64,000 nucleotides of DNA from Epiperipatus broadwayi (lineage: Eukaryota > Onychophora > Udeonychophora > Euonychophora > Peripatidae). Every line of letters starts with the position of its first letter. Position 1 is the stretch's first letter. The translations under genes and the position numbers were made by a program. The stretch is from NCBI GenBank assembly GCA_028023455.1, contig JAQFVV010012986.1, positions 260,501 to 324,500 on the forward strand, written 5' to 3'. This document shows positions 23,260 to 34,446 of the stretch, one piece after another. The notes below the pieces were generated by a model, which had not been told where the DNA came from, made no database searches, and saw only the letters and a list, made by a program, of their open reading frames with translations.

Positions 23260-23668
23260 AATAATATTTAAATATAGCTTCCATAGAATGTTTGTCTGAA
23301 AGTTTGTGGTGATAATATTTTAGCTGTAATTATCTGATATTGATTGATCAATATTTTTAGAAAAATTTAAACTTTATTTAATTTTCCCAATACAATTGAC
23401 TGTTAGTAATAGCAAATAGGTTAGTATATAATACAATTTTTTATATGTTATTATTTTCTTTTAACTGATACAGGCCTAACCAGTGATAGTATGATCATGG
23501 GATTTGAACAAGGAGCTTTCAGATTCATGAAAATTGGATTTAAGATGATGCTCTAACTAACTAAGCTATCCTGTCAAAGGCAGTAGTTAGTAGGAATTTC
23601 ATATACTTATCTATGAGGATCCTCTTGCTTTCTTTACTTTGTCCTAAGGACAAAGTTAATGAGTGACT
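23260..23668 (-). mobile_element. 3' region of a Penelope-like element with a tRNA-like segment
   Basis: Homologous in order to 45700-46130 ('gtttgtctgaa', 'ttgttagtaatagcaaatag', 'aatttcatatacttatctat' and 'gaggatcctcttg' against 'gaggggtctcttg'). Minus strand 23576-23480 reads 'ggatagcttagttagttaga' then 'ttgttcaaatccc', which is a tRNA box A and box B arrangement. The PLE at 46 kb has a matching box-A-like 'tcagttggttagagtg' at the same place. Confidence 0.65.
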
Positions 23669-24013
23669 TCAAATATAAATTATTACATCAGATTGATTTA
23701 TGCAGTTATTTGACATTGCTATGTGAGTAGCTTCTTTGTAATGTTTCTCTCTGTCCAATATTTTGTTCTTTTTCCAATCAAACTTATATTCATTAGCACA
23801 TACATTGACTCCTACTTTAGTTATATCTGTTTTCTTTGCCTTTCTAATCATCAGTTTGTGCTCTTTCAAGTGATTTTTAGTGGAACAACTGCTTTCTTCA
23901 ATATATATCCTTCCACGTTCATATATTTTGTAAATGCAGTGGACAATTTTGTAAATACATTTTACATTTGCCTTAATATTTAAAATCATTTCAAAATCTA
24001 AAATGACTATCAA
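23669..24013 (-). pseudogene. Penelope-like element fragment: GIY-YIG nuclease, open frame
   Basis: A 114-codon open frame. From residue 18 it reads KCIYKIYERGRIYIEESSCS, then TKNHLKEHKLMIRKAKKTDI, and later NEYKFDWKKNKILDREKHY and KEATHIAMSNN. This is the GIY-YIG endonuclease of PLEs in order: GIY half (CIYKI), YIG half (RIYIEE, glycine replaced), LKEHK helix, F.W...KILDRE and the C-terminal KEA.HI helix. The reverse transcriptase is absent, so it is a 5'-truncated copy. It is the least decayed of the PLE pieces in the window, but the substituted YIG glycine argues against activity. Confidence 0.85.
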
Positions 24014-24274
24014 ACATACTGTATGTATTAATAAATACTGACAGTGCTTACTGTAACTTATATTTCATCTTTTCACAAACTAACTCCAATCGAAATTTAA
24101 TGAGACAAAACATTATGCTTATTAATAATTATAATATGTGTTATTAATCTTTGATTTTGAAAATGATTCATCACCATAAAAAAATAGTAATAATCCTTTG
24201 TTTTAATAATATCTCTAAAAATAAAAAGTAAAAATAATGATCATTAATAAAAATAAAAATGCTCCTTGTGTTTT

Positions 24275-24395
24275 AATACAGTAATAGAATAGCTTGGAGT
24301 TCAAATCCGACTTTATCACTTCTGATGCTCAAACTTCTTATGAACTCCCAAACAATAAACAATTCAATCACTTTTTTATCAAGATAAAAACAATA
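24275..24395 (+). repeat. SINE-like repeat R4, best-preserved copy
   Basis: 'gagttcaaatccgac' (box-B-like) is followed by 'cacttctgatgctcaaactt' and 'atgaactcccaaacaata'. The weak tRNA-like head suggests a tRNA-derived SINE. Confidence 0.55.
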
Positions 24396-24712
24396 TATTT
24401 AATATTATTAAAGGAACAATTAGTCATGACATAAAATAATGTGTTTAAATTCTAATTTGAGTGAATGAAAACACATTAAATATATATGACATTTATACAG
24501 GTTAAATACAGGTCAATATATATTTACACAAATACAAATTCATTCTTCTCCTACTAAGCCCTAGTTGAACTTTTATGTTGAAGAAAATATATTTATATTT
24601 TCTTTGATTTTAAATATAATGCAAAATATGCTAATGATAATAACAACAAATTACATTTCAATAATATGTGCCACATAAAAAATATATTGATTACATCATA
24701 TTATATACCCAT

Positions 24713-24890
24713 ATCATCATCATCATCAACCATTATCAATCCACTGCAGGATGAAGATCTTTCCAAGTTCAATCCAACTGCTCAGATCTTTAGCTTCTCT
24801 TCTCCACATCACCCCTGCATACTTTCTTATTTCATCCATCCATCTCACATGTGGTCTCTTTCTGGGTCTTTCATGTACCCATATATATTC
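24713..24890 (-). mobile_element. RTE/BovB-like LINE, 3' end, copy 1
   Basis: The minus strand reads RKRPHVRWMDEIRKYAGVMW and then RREAKDLSSWIELGKIFILQ, with WIDNG and a stop. This is the typical C-terminus of RTE-type endonuclease/reverse transcriptases. It ends in a (GAT)n simple-repeat tail, as RTE elements do. 5'-truncated. Confidence 0.85.
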
Positions 24891-24895
24891 TGCTA

Positions 24896-26418
24896 TATAC
24901 TAAGTTACTCCCCCCTTCCCCCCTCTTTAATGTACTTTTAATTTGATTTTTATTTCCCTCTAATGTCGCAAGCTTTTTAATTTGAAAGGTAAATTATCGA
25001 ATAATTTAGGAACATAGTGATTTTTGATTCTAGTTACTTATCATTTCAATATTTTGAAACTATGTATATCCCTTTTTTTTTTGTAGATACATTTCAAAAT
25101 TACTAAAGGCTATTGCAAAATAAATAGAATAATGTCAGAACTAAATACCAGAAAATTCATCTATTTCATAATGTTATTACAATAATCTGTAAAAGTGGAA
25201 ATATATAAAGCAGTTGAACTATAAATCATATAAAATTGTGATTCCTTTATAAAGCATCTTAAATTAAAACGATTGTGATATAATGTTCTGCTTAAGATTA
25301 GGTTCTAAATTACCATTTAATAACTACTAAAAGCTATTTTTCAGTAGTTTTTTAATCTAAAATATTCAATATTTTCATTTACTTAAAGAAAATCCATATG
25401 TCAAAATATCACATCAGAAGTAATTGTTAAAAAAAAAACATTTTACTAACATAATAATAAATGATGATTTGGTAACTGATATGGAATAAGAAATGTAATC
25501 ATAAAGAATTCTATTACAAAACAGTTTATCCTAGATCTTATAGTTCATATAACATTATTCTATTATTGCAAAGAAAATTATTATAATTCAATTAATTTAT
25601 AAATATCATAAATGTTTTATAATGCTGCATGGTATTTGCATTTAGATTCTTTAATAAGGTCAACTGACTACTACTTTAACTATCAGCACTACAGCCACTA
25701 GTAAATAAATATATTTCAACTCCAAAAGAAAAAAATCATCATCATTATACACTGTAGAGATAAATTTTGCAATAATTATAAAAACTAACCTTTGAAATGC
25801 AAATATGCCAACATATTGTGATGTTGTCTTTTAATTTCTGAAATATTTCAACATTGTATCTAGTTGTAGTTCTCCAATCCTGATGTATGTTAATTCATAC
25901 TGCTTTTCTTTAAAATGTGTTTGAGATAATAACATAAATGAAGTTTATGTTTCCAAAGTTCACTATAAAACATTCTTTTAGGAAGCCTTATAATGGTTAT
26001 ACATTTCACAAGATCAATCCAATGAAGACAAAATTTCATAATAGTAGACTAGTATCAAATTAAAGAACATAGAAATTGATTTTATGACCTTGTGATTTTT
26101 TTTTTTTTTTTTAAAAATATAAATATAACTTTGCAAAAACTAGTTCAAAAAAATATATATTTAAGATTGTCTAAATAAAAGTTTTCTGAATGATGTTGAA
26201 GGCTTGCATTATAGGGTTAATATATATTTTATATGCTTTTAAGGTCATGAATGTTTCTGCTTAAAAAGGAATGAACTTAAATAATTCTATTCATGGGAAT
26301 TGAAATCAAAATAAATTTTTGAATCAAATCTGTAATGCAAAATTGTGATAACTGAAAAGATTACTAGTTGATTGGGTGCTGGATATTATCCTTGTTCATT
26401 GCAGCTGAAATCCTGTCT
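24896..26418 (-). other. Amt intron sequence, no feature
   Basis: AT-rich with poly-T near 26097. No ORF, exon or repeat family recognised. Confidence 0.5.
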
Positions 26419-26424
26419 AGCATT

Positions 26425-26521
26425 GGTGGTCAAAAGGTCAGCAACAGCTGCTTTACAAGCAGTTGTTCTGGGTTAGCAGGTTCACTTCCCGGCTGATGCT
26501 ATGACACATGAGAAAAAAAAA
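26425..26521 (+). repeat. tRNA-derived SINE (family S1), copy 2
   Basis: 'ggtggtcaaaaggtcag' (box A), 'caggttcacttcccgg' (box B), 'gctatgacacatgag' and an A-run. A 6-bp 'agcatt' flanks both sides (26419-26424, 26522-26527) and may be the remaining target duplication. Confidence 0.85.
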
Positions 26522-26887
26522 AGCATTTATTGATTGCAACCAAAATAAGAATATTGGCGAATTATTAAGGCATAAAGGATAATTTATCCTGACATCACTA
26601 GTTTGTTGATTGGATAAAATATTTAAATTTGCATATTAAAAATAATGACTGGTGTACTATACAAATTCTATTTAAAAAAGCTTTTGCTTTACTTGGTTTT
26701 AATTTTTACCATGCAATACTTGATTTACATGATAAAATAATATATTTTTTTAATCTTATTTTATGAATGTTTAAAAGAATATACTTGACATATGCTGGTG
26801 TTCTCAGTATTTTTATACTCATTTCTAAAATATTTAATTATTTATAATTCTCTGTAATTGTAATAAAATTTCTTTTTAAAATTTATC

Positions 26888-26995
26888 TAGAGTGATGTAG
26901 TCAAAAACTACAGATCTCTGGATTAAAACTCAACATTGTCTAATTGATAGCTTGATATCACATGATCTCCCAAGTGATGAATCATTAATTATAGT
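26888..26995 (+). repeat. SINE-like repeat R4, diverged copy
   Basis: 'gattaaaactcaacattg', 'tgatatcacatgatctccca' and 'agtgatgaatcatt' follow the R4 order loosely. Confidence 0.4.
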
Positions 26996-27199
26996 AAAAT
27001 ATTTGCCTTTAATATTTTATACAGTCTAAATATAAGTGCCTATTAAAGTTGATATTTTATATCTTCCTTTTTTGTCTTAATTAGCATAAAATTATAAGCA
27101 TATTAAGGCAAATCAGTTAGGAATGTTACTACAAATTAAATAATAATAAAAAATATAATATTTTTTTAAAAGTAATGTATAATAGATATAATAAATGGC

Positions 27200-27510
27200 T
27201 AACCCACAAGTACCAATAAATGTAATAATTGCACTTATATGCAGTTATAGAGAAGCTTGTAATTTCTATAAATTAAATACGGCTTAGAGTTTCTATATGG
27301 AATGTAATAAATATAATAAGTGTGCTTATATGCATCTATAAAGAAGCTTGTTATTTCTATAAATTAAATATGACTCGGTGCTTGAAGAACTTATGACATT
27401 CACCATATGTTCTCCAAAAGCACTGAGTCGTATTTAATTTATAGAAATAACAAGCTTCTTTATAGTTGCCTGTATAAGCACCCTTATTATGTTTATTACA
27501 TTCCATATAG
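27200..27510. mobile_element. Palindromic MITE family M1, copy 1, with an extra half-unit
   Basis: 27289-27395 is inverted at 27415-27520: 'ctatatggaatgtaataaat', 'cttgttatttctataaatta', 'atgactcggtgctt'. A direct partial duplicate of the left arm lies at 27200-27288. The same arms occur at 56985-57345 around a different interior. Confidence 0.85.
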
Positions 27511-27539
27511 AAGTATAAACAATTAATGCCATTACATAT

Positions 27540-27740
27540 ACATAAAAATATTTTTTAAACAAATGCTTTTATTTAATTTGATGAATAATGCATTAAAACA
27601 ACAAAAAATTTTTTAATCCCAAATAAAAGCATTGGACATCCATAAATTAATCAGTTCAACCACTATTAGAAAAAAATAGTGATTGAATTAATTAACTTAT
27701 GGATACTCCATATTTTTATTTAAAGTTACATATAACAACC
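27540..27740. repeat. Inverted repeat, about 35-bp core arms
   Basis: 'tccataaattaatcagttca' ... 'aatagtgattgaattaatta' pairs across a short A-rich loop at about 27690; the outer parts pair weakly. Unrelated in sequence to M1 and M2. Confidence 0.7.
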
Positions 27741-28078
27741 TAATTTGTATTTTAAAAAATGATTTTTTTTATTGTATTACTCTTCAAATTAAATAAATGA
27801 TTTCAACAAATGAGTCATAACTGGCTATGATTATGAGAAGTATAGCCATTTTAATTGACTAATTGATATTAATTATACAGCTTTACATTATAAGTGTGAT
27901 AGCACTATTTAATATTATCATAAATTAAATAAAAGTATTTTTAGAAAATATTTTATATATTTTTTTATTTTTTACAATTTGAGTCTATCCCTATTTACTT
28001 CAATTTTTCAAAACCATTTATCATAAACAAGAAAACTATTCATATTCAATTTTAATAATAGAGATTACAAAAATTTAT

Positions 28079-28352
28079 ATTAAATGTTTTTATTGACTGT
28101 ACACTAAAAAGAAATAAAATAATTATTCATTCAACTATAAGTTTTTAGATTTAACTTGAATAAAAACATGGGGGGGGGGTCTGAAATTAATTACGTCAAT
28201 CCCTTGTTTTAAGAAATAAGAATTGACTTAATTAATTTCTGGACCCCACACCTTCCATAGTTTTATTTCAAGATAAATCTAAAAACTCCAATTGTGATTG
28301 AAGAAACGATTATTTTATTTCTCATTAGTACACAGTCAATAAAAACATTTAA
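28079..28352. mobile_element. Palindromic MITE-like element
   Basis: Outer arms 'aatgtttttattgactgtac' and its inverse at 28325-28348, continuing inward through 'gaaataaaataatt' and 'tttttagattta' to the central 'aattaattacgtcaat'/'attgacttaattaattt'. One arm is disrupted by a G-run (28171-28180). No coding capacity. Confidence 0.8.
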
Positions 28353-29009
28353 TATATATATATAAATTATCTAATATTTTTAAGTTTTTAATATTGGCAC
28401 ATTTATTAAAAATGTAAAACTAAGCCATACTTTAAATTATACTTGATATATATATATCAGTAGATATTTCCGTCATAAATTAAATGTATTATTATTATTA
28501 AATAATAATACATATACATTAAGAGTTTAAAATAGTTTTTAAAATGTTATTAAATTTTTAAAAAAAATTAAACTGCCCTCTTGTGACCATTATTTAAATC
28601 AAAGGAAAATTGTAAGAGTCAATGTTAACTGCAAAATGTGAAAGTATTGCATATTTTTCATATTTTTTCTGCCCTCTGTTCCATATCTATCAAACTAGTT
28701 GACATACTGAAAAGATAAGTGTTTCAAATGGATTAAGGTGTTATAACTTATTATATGTCAATTTTCAAGCAATTATATTAAATTTAAATATATTAAACCT
28801 CTTAAAATTTCATTCTAACGTGAAAAAGTTCAAAAGTTAACAAACACAGATTTTCAAAAATCAATTAAAGCATTTAAAAACTGTGGAGGTAAACATTTGT
28901 GCATGGTAAAACTAAGATTTTTATGTTTATAAAGATGGCTGCATGAGAAAGCAAGTTTTAGAAAAAAGAGAAATTAAGATTTCATTTCATTTAATTAACT
29001 ATAAATATA
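28353..29009 (-). other. No gene
   Basis: AT-rich intron sequence; an AT palindrome of a few bases near 28490-28510. Confidence 0.5.
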
Positions 29010-29245
29010 TCTAGGTGCATTGGAATGCAGGCAATTAATGGTGAAGGTAAAATACAACTTGTAGTATTAAGTGGCTGAGCACTTTTGAAAAGTTATATCT
29101 TCTCATAATCATAGTGAAAAGATTATCTGACTTTTTTGCTATGATTATGAGAAGATAAAACTTCTCGAAAGCACTTAGCCACTTAATACTACAAGTCATA
29201 CCTTAGCTTCCCCATTAACTGTGTTCCAGCACCCTTAGATATATT
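29010..29245. mobile_element. Palindromic element, about 105-bp arms
   Basis: 'cttgtagtattaagtggctg' and 'tatcttctcataatcatag' on the left are inverted on the right ('ctatgattatgagaagata', 'cagcc/tagccacttaatacta'). The outermost 'ctaggtgcattggaatgcag' pairs with 'tgtgttccagcacccttag'. The loop is about 20 bp. Confidence 0.85.
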
Positions 29246-29355
29246 AAATGTTTAACGGGAAGTTTACATTTCTTTCACTATTAGTTGTAAATGTTCTTTA
29301 GTGCAACAGTCATCAAATTCAAGGAGAAAATTTTTTTAAAAATACAGACTACTTA

Positions 29356-29900
29356 TTGTACATCATTCAAAACTTATCGAACCAATTCCAGTGCAGTTTA
29401 AAATGTGATGTACCAATACTGAACAACCCTGAAATATTGTATTGTTATATAGCATCACTTCAATTTTTTGGAAATTCTGTTTTCAAATTCATTTTTTCAT
29501 ATAAACATGCAAGCTATTCCTATTTAAATGTAAAAAAAAAATGTGAATCTAAAAATTGTCCATTCTGTAGTAGTTTAAATATAGTTTACAAGATTTTTGT
29601 GTTTATTAAAAAAGCAAGTTTTATGTAAACAATCCCAAGGTAAATGAATACTTTATATTTCTTTTTTCTTTCTATTTTAATTAAAATTACTTTCTCAAAT
29701 TAAATGAAAGCATTCGCTTAAAAAATATTACACAATTTATTGCAATTCAAAACTTATTGAGCCAATCTAAGTGCTGTTTGAAATATAACCCACCAATATT
29801 GTTAGGTTTGGATAATCCTGAAGTATTGCATCATCATCAAACCTGAACATGTGTACAAAATCCTTTCTGTAAAAGTAGGTTAACAATAGGTTACAAGATT
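29356..29900 (+). pseudogene. Direct duplication containing a C..C motif frame; possible Penelope-like linker
   Basis: A 90-codon frame (29356-29628) ends KKKCESKNCPFCSSLNIVYK. A related, broken version follows at 29745-29895 (shared 'caaaacttat', 'gagccaat/gaaccaatt', 'ccattctgtagtag' against 'cctttctgtaaaagtag', 'tttacaagattt/gttacaagattt'). C-x5-C-x2-C followed by a VYKI block is reminiscent of the linker just upstream of GIY-YIG in some PLEs, but I see no nuclease core. Unrecognised element is the safe call. Confidence 0.35.
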
Positions 29901-30084
29901 TGACTCAAATAAATAAAAGTCTTCAATTAAATAAAAGCATTTTAAATGCTTTTATTTAGATATATACACTAAAAACAAAATTTTCTTCAGTTTTGACAAA
30001 TAAAATCATGGGACAAAAAATCATTTAAATAAACTTTCAAATAATCCCCATTTTAAATCACTGAACATCACATGATCACCATTG

Positions 30085-30125
30085 AGTGGCACTACTGTAT
30101 GGAGAGTTTTGCCTGTTTAATCCCC
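30085..30125 (+). repeat. MITE M2 single-arm fragment
   Basis: 'gtggcactactgtatggaga' matches the right arm of the M2 copies at 12945 and 34120. Confidence 0.7.
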
Positions 30126-32151
30126 ATTTTCTGTATCACTGCCAATCAATCGTTTTTTATCTGATGAATAGATTGAAATTGATATAAGAATGTGGCATTA
30201 TTTGTATACTTATTCAAATAATTTTTCTCCCAAATTTTTATTTATGAAAATTAGAGATTTTTTTTTTTTTTTTAGTTTTTAGGGCATATACGAGAATAAA
30301 AGCATTTCTTTAAAAAAAAATATTTTGTTTTTATTTTCTAATTTTTACTTCAATTAACATCATCAATCATTCAATTTTAAATTACAAGGAATGCCATTTC
30401 TGGCATCAAAATTATGCATAAATTTTAAAATATAAATTTTTCACAATTTTTTGGTTAAAATTGTTTGCAAAACTCCAAAAAAAATGTACTGTTATCAGGA
30501 ATATATATGCATACAACGTTTCAACTACAGGGAAAATTGGAATGATGAAAATTGAGTTGTAAAATTTTATCTTACTGAGCCTAAAAAACAGAGAACTAAG
30601 TTAAATAATAATAGTAATAATAATAAATAGTATTATTATTAATAATATAAGAAACAATATTAATTATCAATAAAATAATATTAAAAATTGGAATCAAATG
30701 ATTTATTGGTCATATAAAACAAGATATTTTATGATTAAAAAAAAGTATAGGATTACTTACTTAGAATAGCTTGTAATGTTTATGTACTAAACGACTAATT
30801 GAGTTGTAAACCAATTCAGGAACTTTTAGCATTTAAGTCTAACATGTTACTCTTGTATCTAAACTGATATACAGTTAACAGTTGGTATATAAAATAGTAA
30901 TAAACTAATCCTCTCGTTGCTAAACAATAGCAAAAGAAAAAATACAAAATTATAAGACAAATCGAATCACATAAAACATGATTACTGCAAAATTTATTTC
31001 TTGGCTTTACTGATGAAATCTATATGAGAAAATAGATTAGGAGCATTATGATTTTTTTTTTAAAAAAAAGTGGATAAGAGATTTACTATTGAGGCCTATT
31101 TAAAAAAGATCATTTTATCATATGAATTGATTTTTAGGGGGGGGGGGCAGAAAAAAATATCATAGTTTTTAAAAAAAATATAATTACAAAAAAAAATACA
31201 CTTTGTTCTTGTTGGATTGATATATATATTTGAAGTTATTATTATTGGAGATAAACAACGGGAATTCTCTAGTGACATCTTTAGTAAGCTAAAAAATCAA
31301 GTGATATTATATTAGAAATAAATGATTAATGACTTTTCTTTTAGCTGCCTTGCTTTCACATAATGAAATTGAAATTAAATAATAATGTAAATATTTCCAA
31401 TTAAATAAATATATCGCAGATTAAAATAAAAATGAGTATAGGAAAAACCCTCAGATAAACATACAAAAAGAAGAAACTATTAAATATAACATATTAAAAC
31501 ATTTAAGTATATGAATAGCTAAATAAGTGCTGGTGCTAACAGTAATAAACAATTAGGGTAAAAATTACATCAGTATTTCGTGAACATTGTTTTGTTGAAT
31601 ATAGTTTTATTAGTTTGTGAGATGTGGATAAAATGAATATAGAAAACAACTATTCCTTCGCAAATGTTAAAAAATATTATTGATAAAATTATGTGTTAAA
31701 GACTAGTAGAACTATAATTCACATATTATAAAAAAAGATGATCAGAAATAGAAATATATATATAAACTGTTATAGATGGATCTTAAAATGTTAATTTAAA
31801 TTTGTTATTTGATCAAGAGATAGGAGAAGAATTAGTGGTCCAAAGAAAGTATTTTAAGAAGTCTTATAAAGATATTATACGATGAATAATAATAATGGTA
31901 TACTTGAATACATTGTAATAAATGCTTTATACAGATTTGTTGTAATAATTAAAAATACATAAGCATTACTTAAACTTTAACATATTTAATAATTAAAATT
32001 AATTCAAGATGAAACACTTTGATTTTATTTTCAATATAGAATGAACTTAAAAAATAATATTTTTTGACTTTAAATATAATATACTGTTTTGTTTCATTCC
32101 CTTTTCCACCATCTTAATAATTATAAAACTCAAGTGAAAGTATATAATTAC
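30126..32151 (-). other. Amt intron sequence, no gene
   Basis: AT-rich. Contains an (AAT)-rich patch at 30608-30660 and a G-run at 31138-31147. The small minus-strand frame at 31096-31278 reads through that homopolymer and looks random. Confidence 0.5.
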
Positions 32152-32234
32152 CTCATAACCCACTGTAGTATCGCCTATTGTTAACCAACCCTCACTGGTC
32201 CAAGCCCAATGAGCAACAACAGGATAAATAAAAC
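32152..32234 (-). CDS. Amt: Ammonium transporter, internal exon B
   Basis: This 83-nt exon encodes GFIYPVVAHWAWTSEGWL and continues TIGDTTVGYE, the conserved Amt segment after the AER motif, where YPVV.HW.W...GWL is diagnostic of the family. The acceptor is TTTTAG just right of 32234 and the donor GTAATT starts at 32151. It completes the split glycine codon from exon A (18.2 kb upstream) and ends on a codon boundary after GAG. In the family the next residues should be the DFAGSGIVH-type segment with the conserved histidine and the GP.GRF region. That segment is not seen before exon D, so at least one exon is unlocated. Exon size and splice sites look functional, with no stop or frameshift. 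Confidence 0.92.
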
Positions 32235-32785
32235 CTAAAATATTTATTAAAGCCACATAAATATAAAAATAATTACAGATTATTTATTTTCATTATAAGA
32301 ACTCACCTCTGAATATAACATCAAATTACAAACATCTAATTTCTCTTTTTAACTGACTTATTTATACTTTTTTAAATCAAAATTTAGCTTATTAACTCTC
32401 TTTTCTTTTCTTTGTTCTTATGTGGACTATTTTCCCTCACATACATTTTGACTGAACTGTATATTCACTCCCAGACTATATTACAATAAGAATAGGAAAA
32501 TATATTATTTAAAAATTCCTATTTCAAACTTATTTAATTTTTATACATATAAGGTATTTTGTATATACTATAAAATTTTATTCATTAGATTTATAGATTG
32601 AATATTAATTACATGATCCTTTTTTAATTTGGTTAAAATTTTAACAGGTCACTGCAAGTGTATCCACCCAGAATTTATTATTTTGACATAAGCTAAAATT
32701 TAATCAAATAACATATTTTAACCTTGAATAAATTAATATACTCTAATTTTAAAAATAATATATAAACATAATATAGTAAATAAAT

Positions 32786-33165
32786 TCATCATCATCATCA
32801 TCATTTTCAATCACCACCAATCTACTGCAGACTGAAAACCTTTCCAAGTTTAATCCATTTACTCTGATCCCATAACTTCGTCATATCACAGCAACTTATT
32901 TCATCTATCTATCTCACATGTAGTCTTTTTCTAGGTGTTTACAATCTTTTGGAATCCAGTCTATGATTCATTTGTTAATCTATTATCTTCTCTTCTAGAA
33001 ATATGTCCAGCCCAGCTCTATTTCAGTTCTTAATTCATTCAGTGATGTTAATGATATCTGTTTTTGTTCTCTCTTCCAAGTATTTCACTTTTGATACTTT
33101 CTTGTCAATCCCACCAAACATCTCTTCACACTTCAATGATGGTCTGAAGTCTAATTAACATAAAT
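32786..33165 (-). mobile_element. RTE/BovB-like LINE, 3' end, copy 2
   Basis: Starts with the ATC/GAT tail and follows the same order as copies 1 and 3 ('aaacctttccaagtttaatc', 'tctcacatgtagtctttttc', 'tggaatccagtctatgat', 'tatgtccagcccagctc'). The coding frame is degraded. Confidence 0.8.
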
Positions 33166-34119
33166 ACATGTTTTTTCTTAGTTTGTTACTTTGAGTCATG
33201 AAAAAAAAATCACTCTAATTACTCTAGCCATTAATAGTTTCTTTTTTTTTCCTCAAGCACCATCTGAAAAAAATAAAAGCAAGCAAACCTTACTGCAAAA
33301 AAAGTGTAACAAAAAAGTCTTTAATAACTAAATATTATTAAAAAGTTTGCATGACATTTGATCTTGTGATTCAAGGATGAGCTCAACAGAATGAAGTGTA
33401 GAATGTCTTGACTAATGTCTAAAAAAAATGATTAGGATAGTGCATCATAGTTTTTTTTTTAATAATTGCTGGATAGACTAACCAGATGTTGTTTGTGATG
33501 GTAGTAATCAAGAACTAGAACCTATTATAAAGATTTTTTTTAAAAAAAAATATTAGAATCATCATAAGAAAAATAAATAATTGTATAAATGTTAATAAAG
33601 TTTTTTTAAAAGGCATATACAGTATATAAGATTATCTAAATGTTATTTTAGAAAGTGAATTTTTAAAAAAAACATTTCTTGCTAATTTTTTTTATTATTA
33701 TTATCAATTTTAATGTAGTATCTGGAGTATAAAAGCAGATCCAATAGATGTTAAAATCAGTAGTGGTTGTTATTATTTAAGATTTATTTTTAATATATGT
33801 TTATACATACAACATTTTACGGTAATATGATATGAATAATAAGACAGAAACAATTGAATCATAGACTTACTATTATTAGACCTATTTTAATTCAGCAAAA
33901 GTTGAATAATCAGAATGCCAAGTGGCTTGCATACATTTTGTATTTTTTCTTTATAATTTTTTTTAATTTAAAAAAGACAAAACAAAATAATAATAAAAAC
34001 AACAATTATTCTAATTAAGTGAATATATTTCTGTCATTGGTTATAAATATTTTTTATATATTTATTATTTTCACATTTGTTATTTAATTATTACTTTTTA
34101 TATAACTCTTGCTATTCTG
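33166..34119 (-). other. No gene
   Basis: Poly-A/T-rich intron sequence without recognisable features. Confidence 0.5.
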
Positions 34120-34446
34120 TTGTTAAAACAGTAGCAAACTCTCTATACAGTAGTGCTACCTAGTGCAAGCCATAATAATCAATGGAGCTAGAAGATATGT
34201 GCATGAAATCCCTATCTAGTGACTACTGATCCAATATCCCCAGAGTAGTTTCTAGAGTGTGACTTTCATCAGTAAGAAGCATAGATCTGAGAGCCCTGTA
34301 TCTAGATTCTTGTGCATCTAATGTGACCCTCCAACAGCCATTTATTACTTATTTAGTTAAATAAAACTATGAGCTAAAATGAATTGATTACTATGGCCTA
34401 CACTGGGTGGCACTATTGTGGGGAAAGTTTCCTAGTGTTTTAACAA
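34120..34446. mobile_element. Palindromic MITE family M2, copy 2 with long interior
   Basis: Ends 'ttgttaaaaca' and 'tgttttaacaa' are inverted, and the following blocks 'caaactctctatacagtagt' and 'gtgcaagcc' pair with 'gcactattgtggggaaagtt' and 'ggcctacac'. The interior (about 190 bp) is unrelated to the 69-bp loop of copy 1. Confidence 0.8.

Noticed and set aside
23723-23983. Hydrophobic plus-strand frame, 86 codons
   Set aside because: Shadow of the GIY-YIG frame on the opposite strand.
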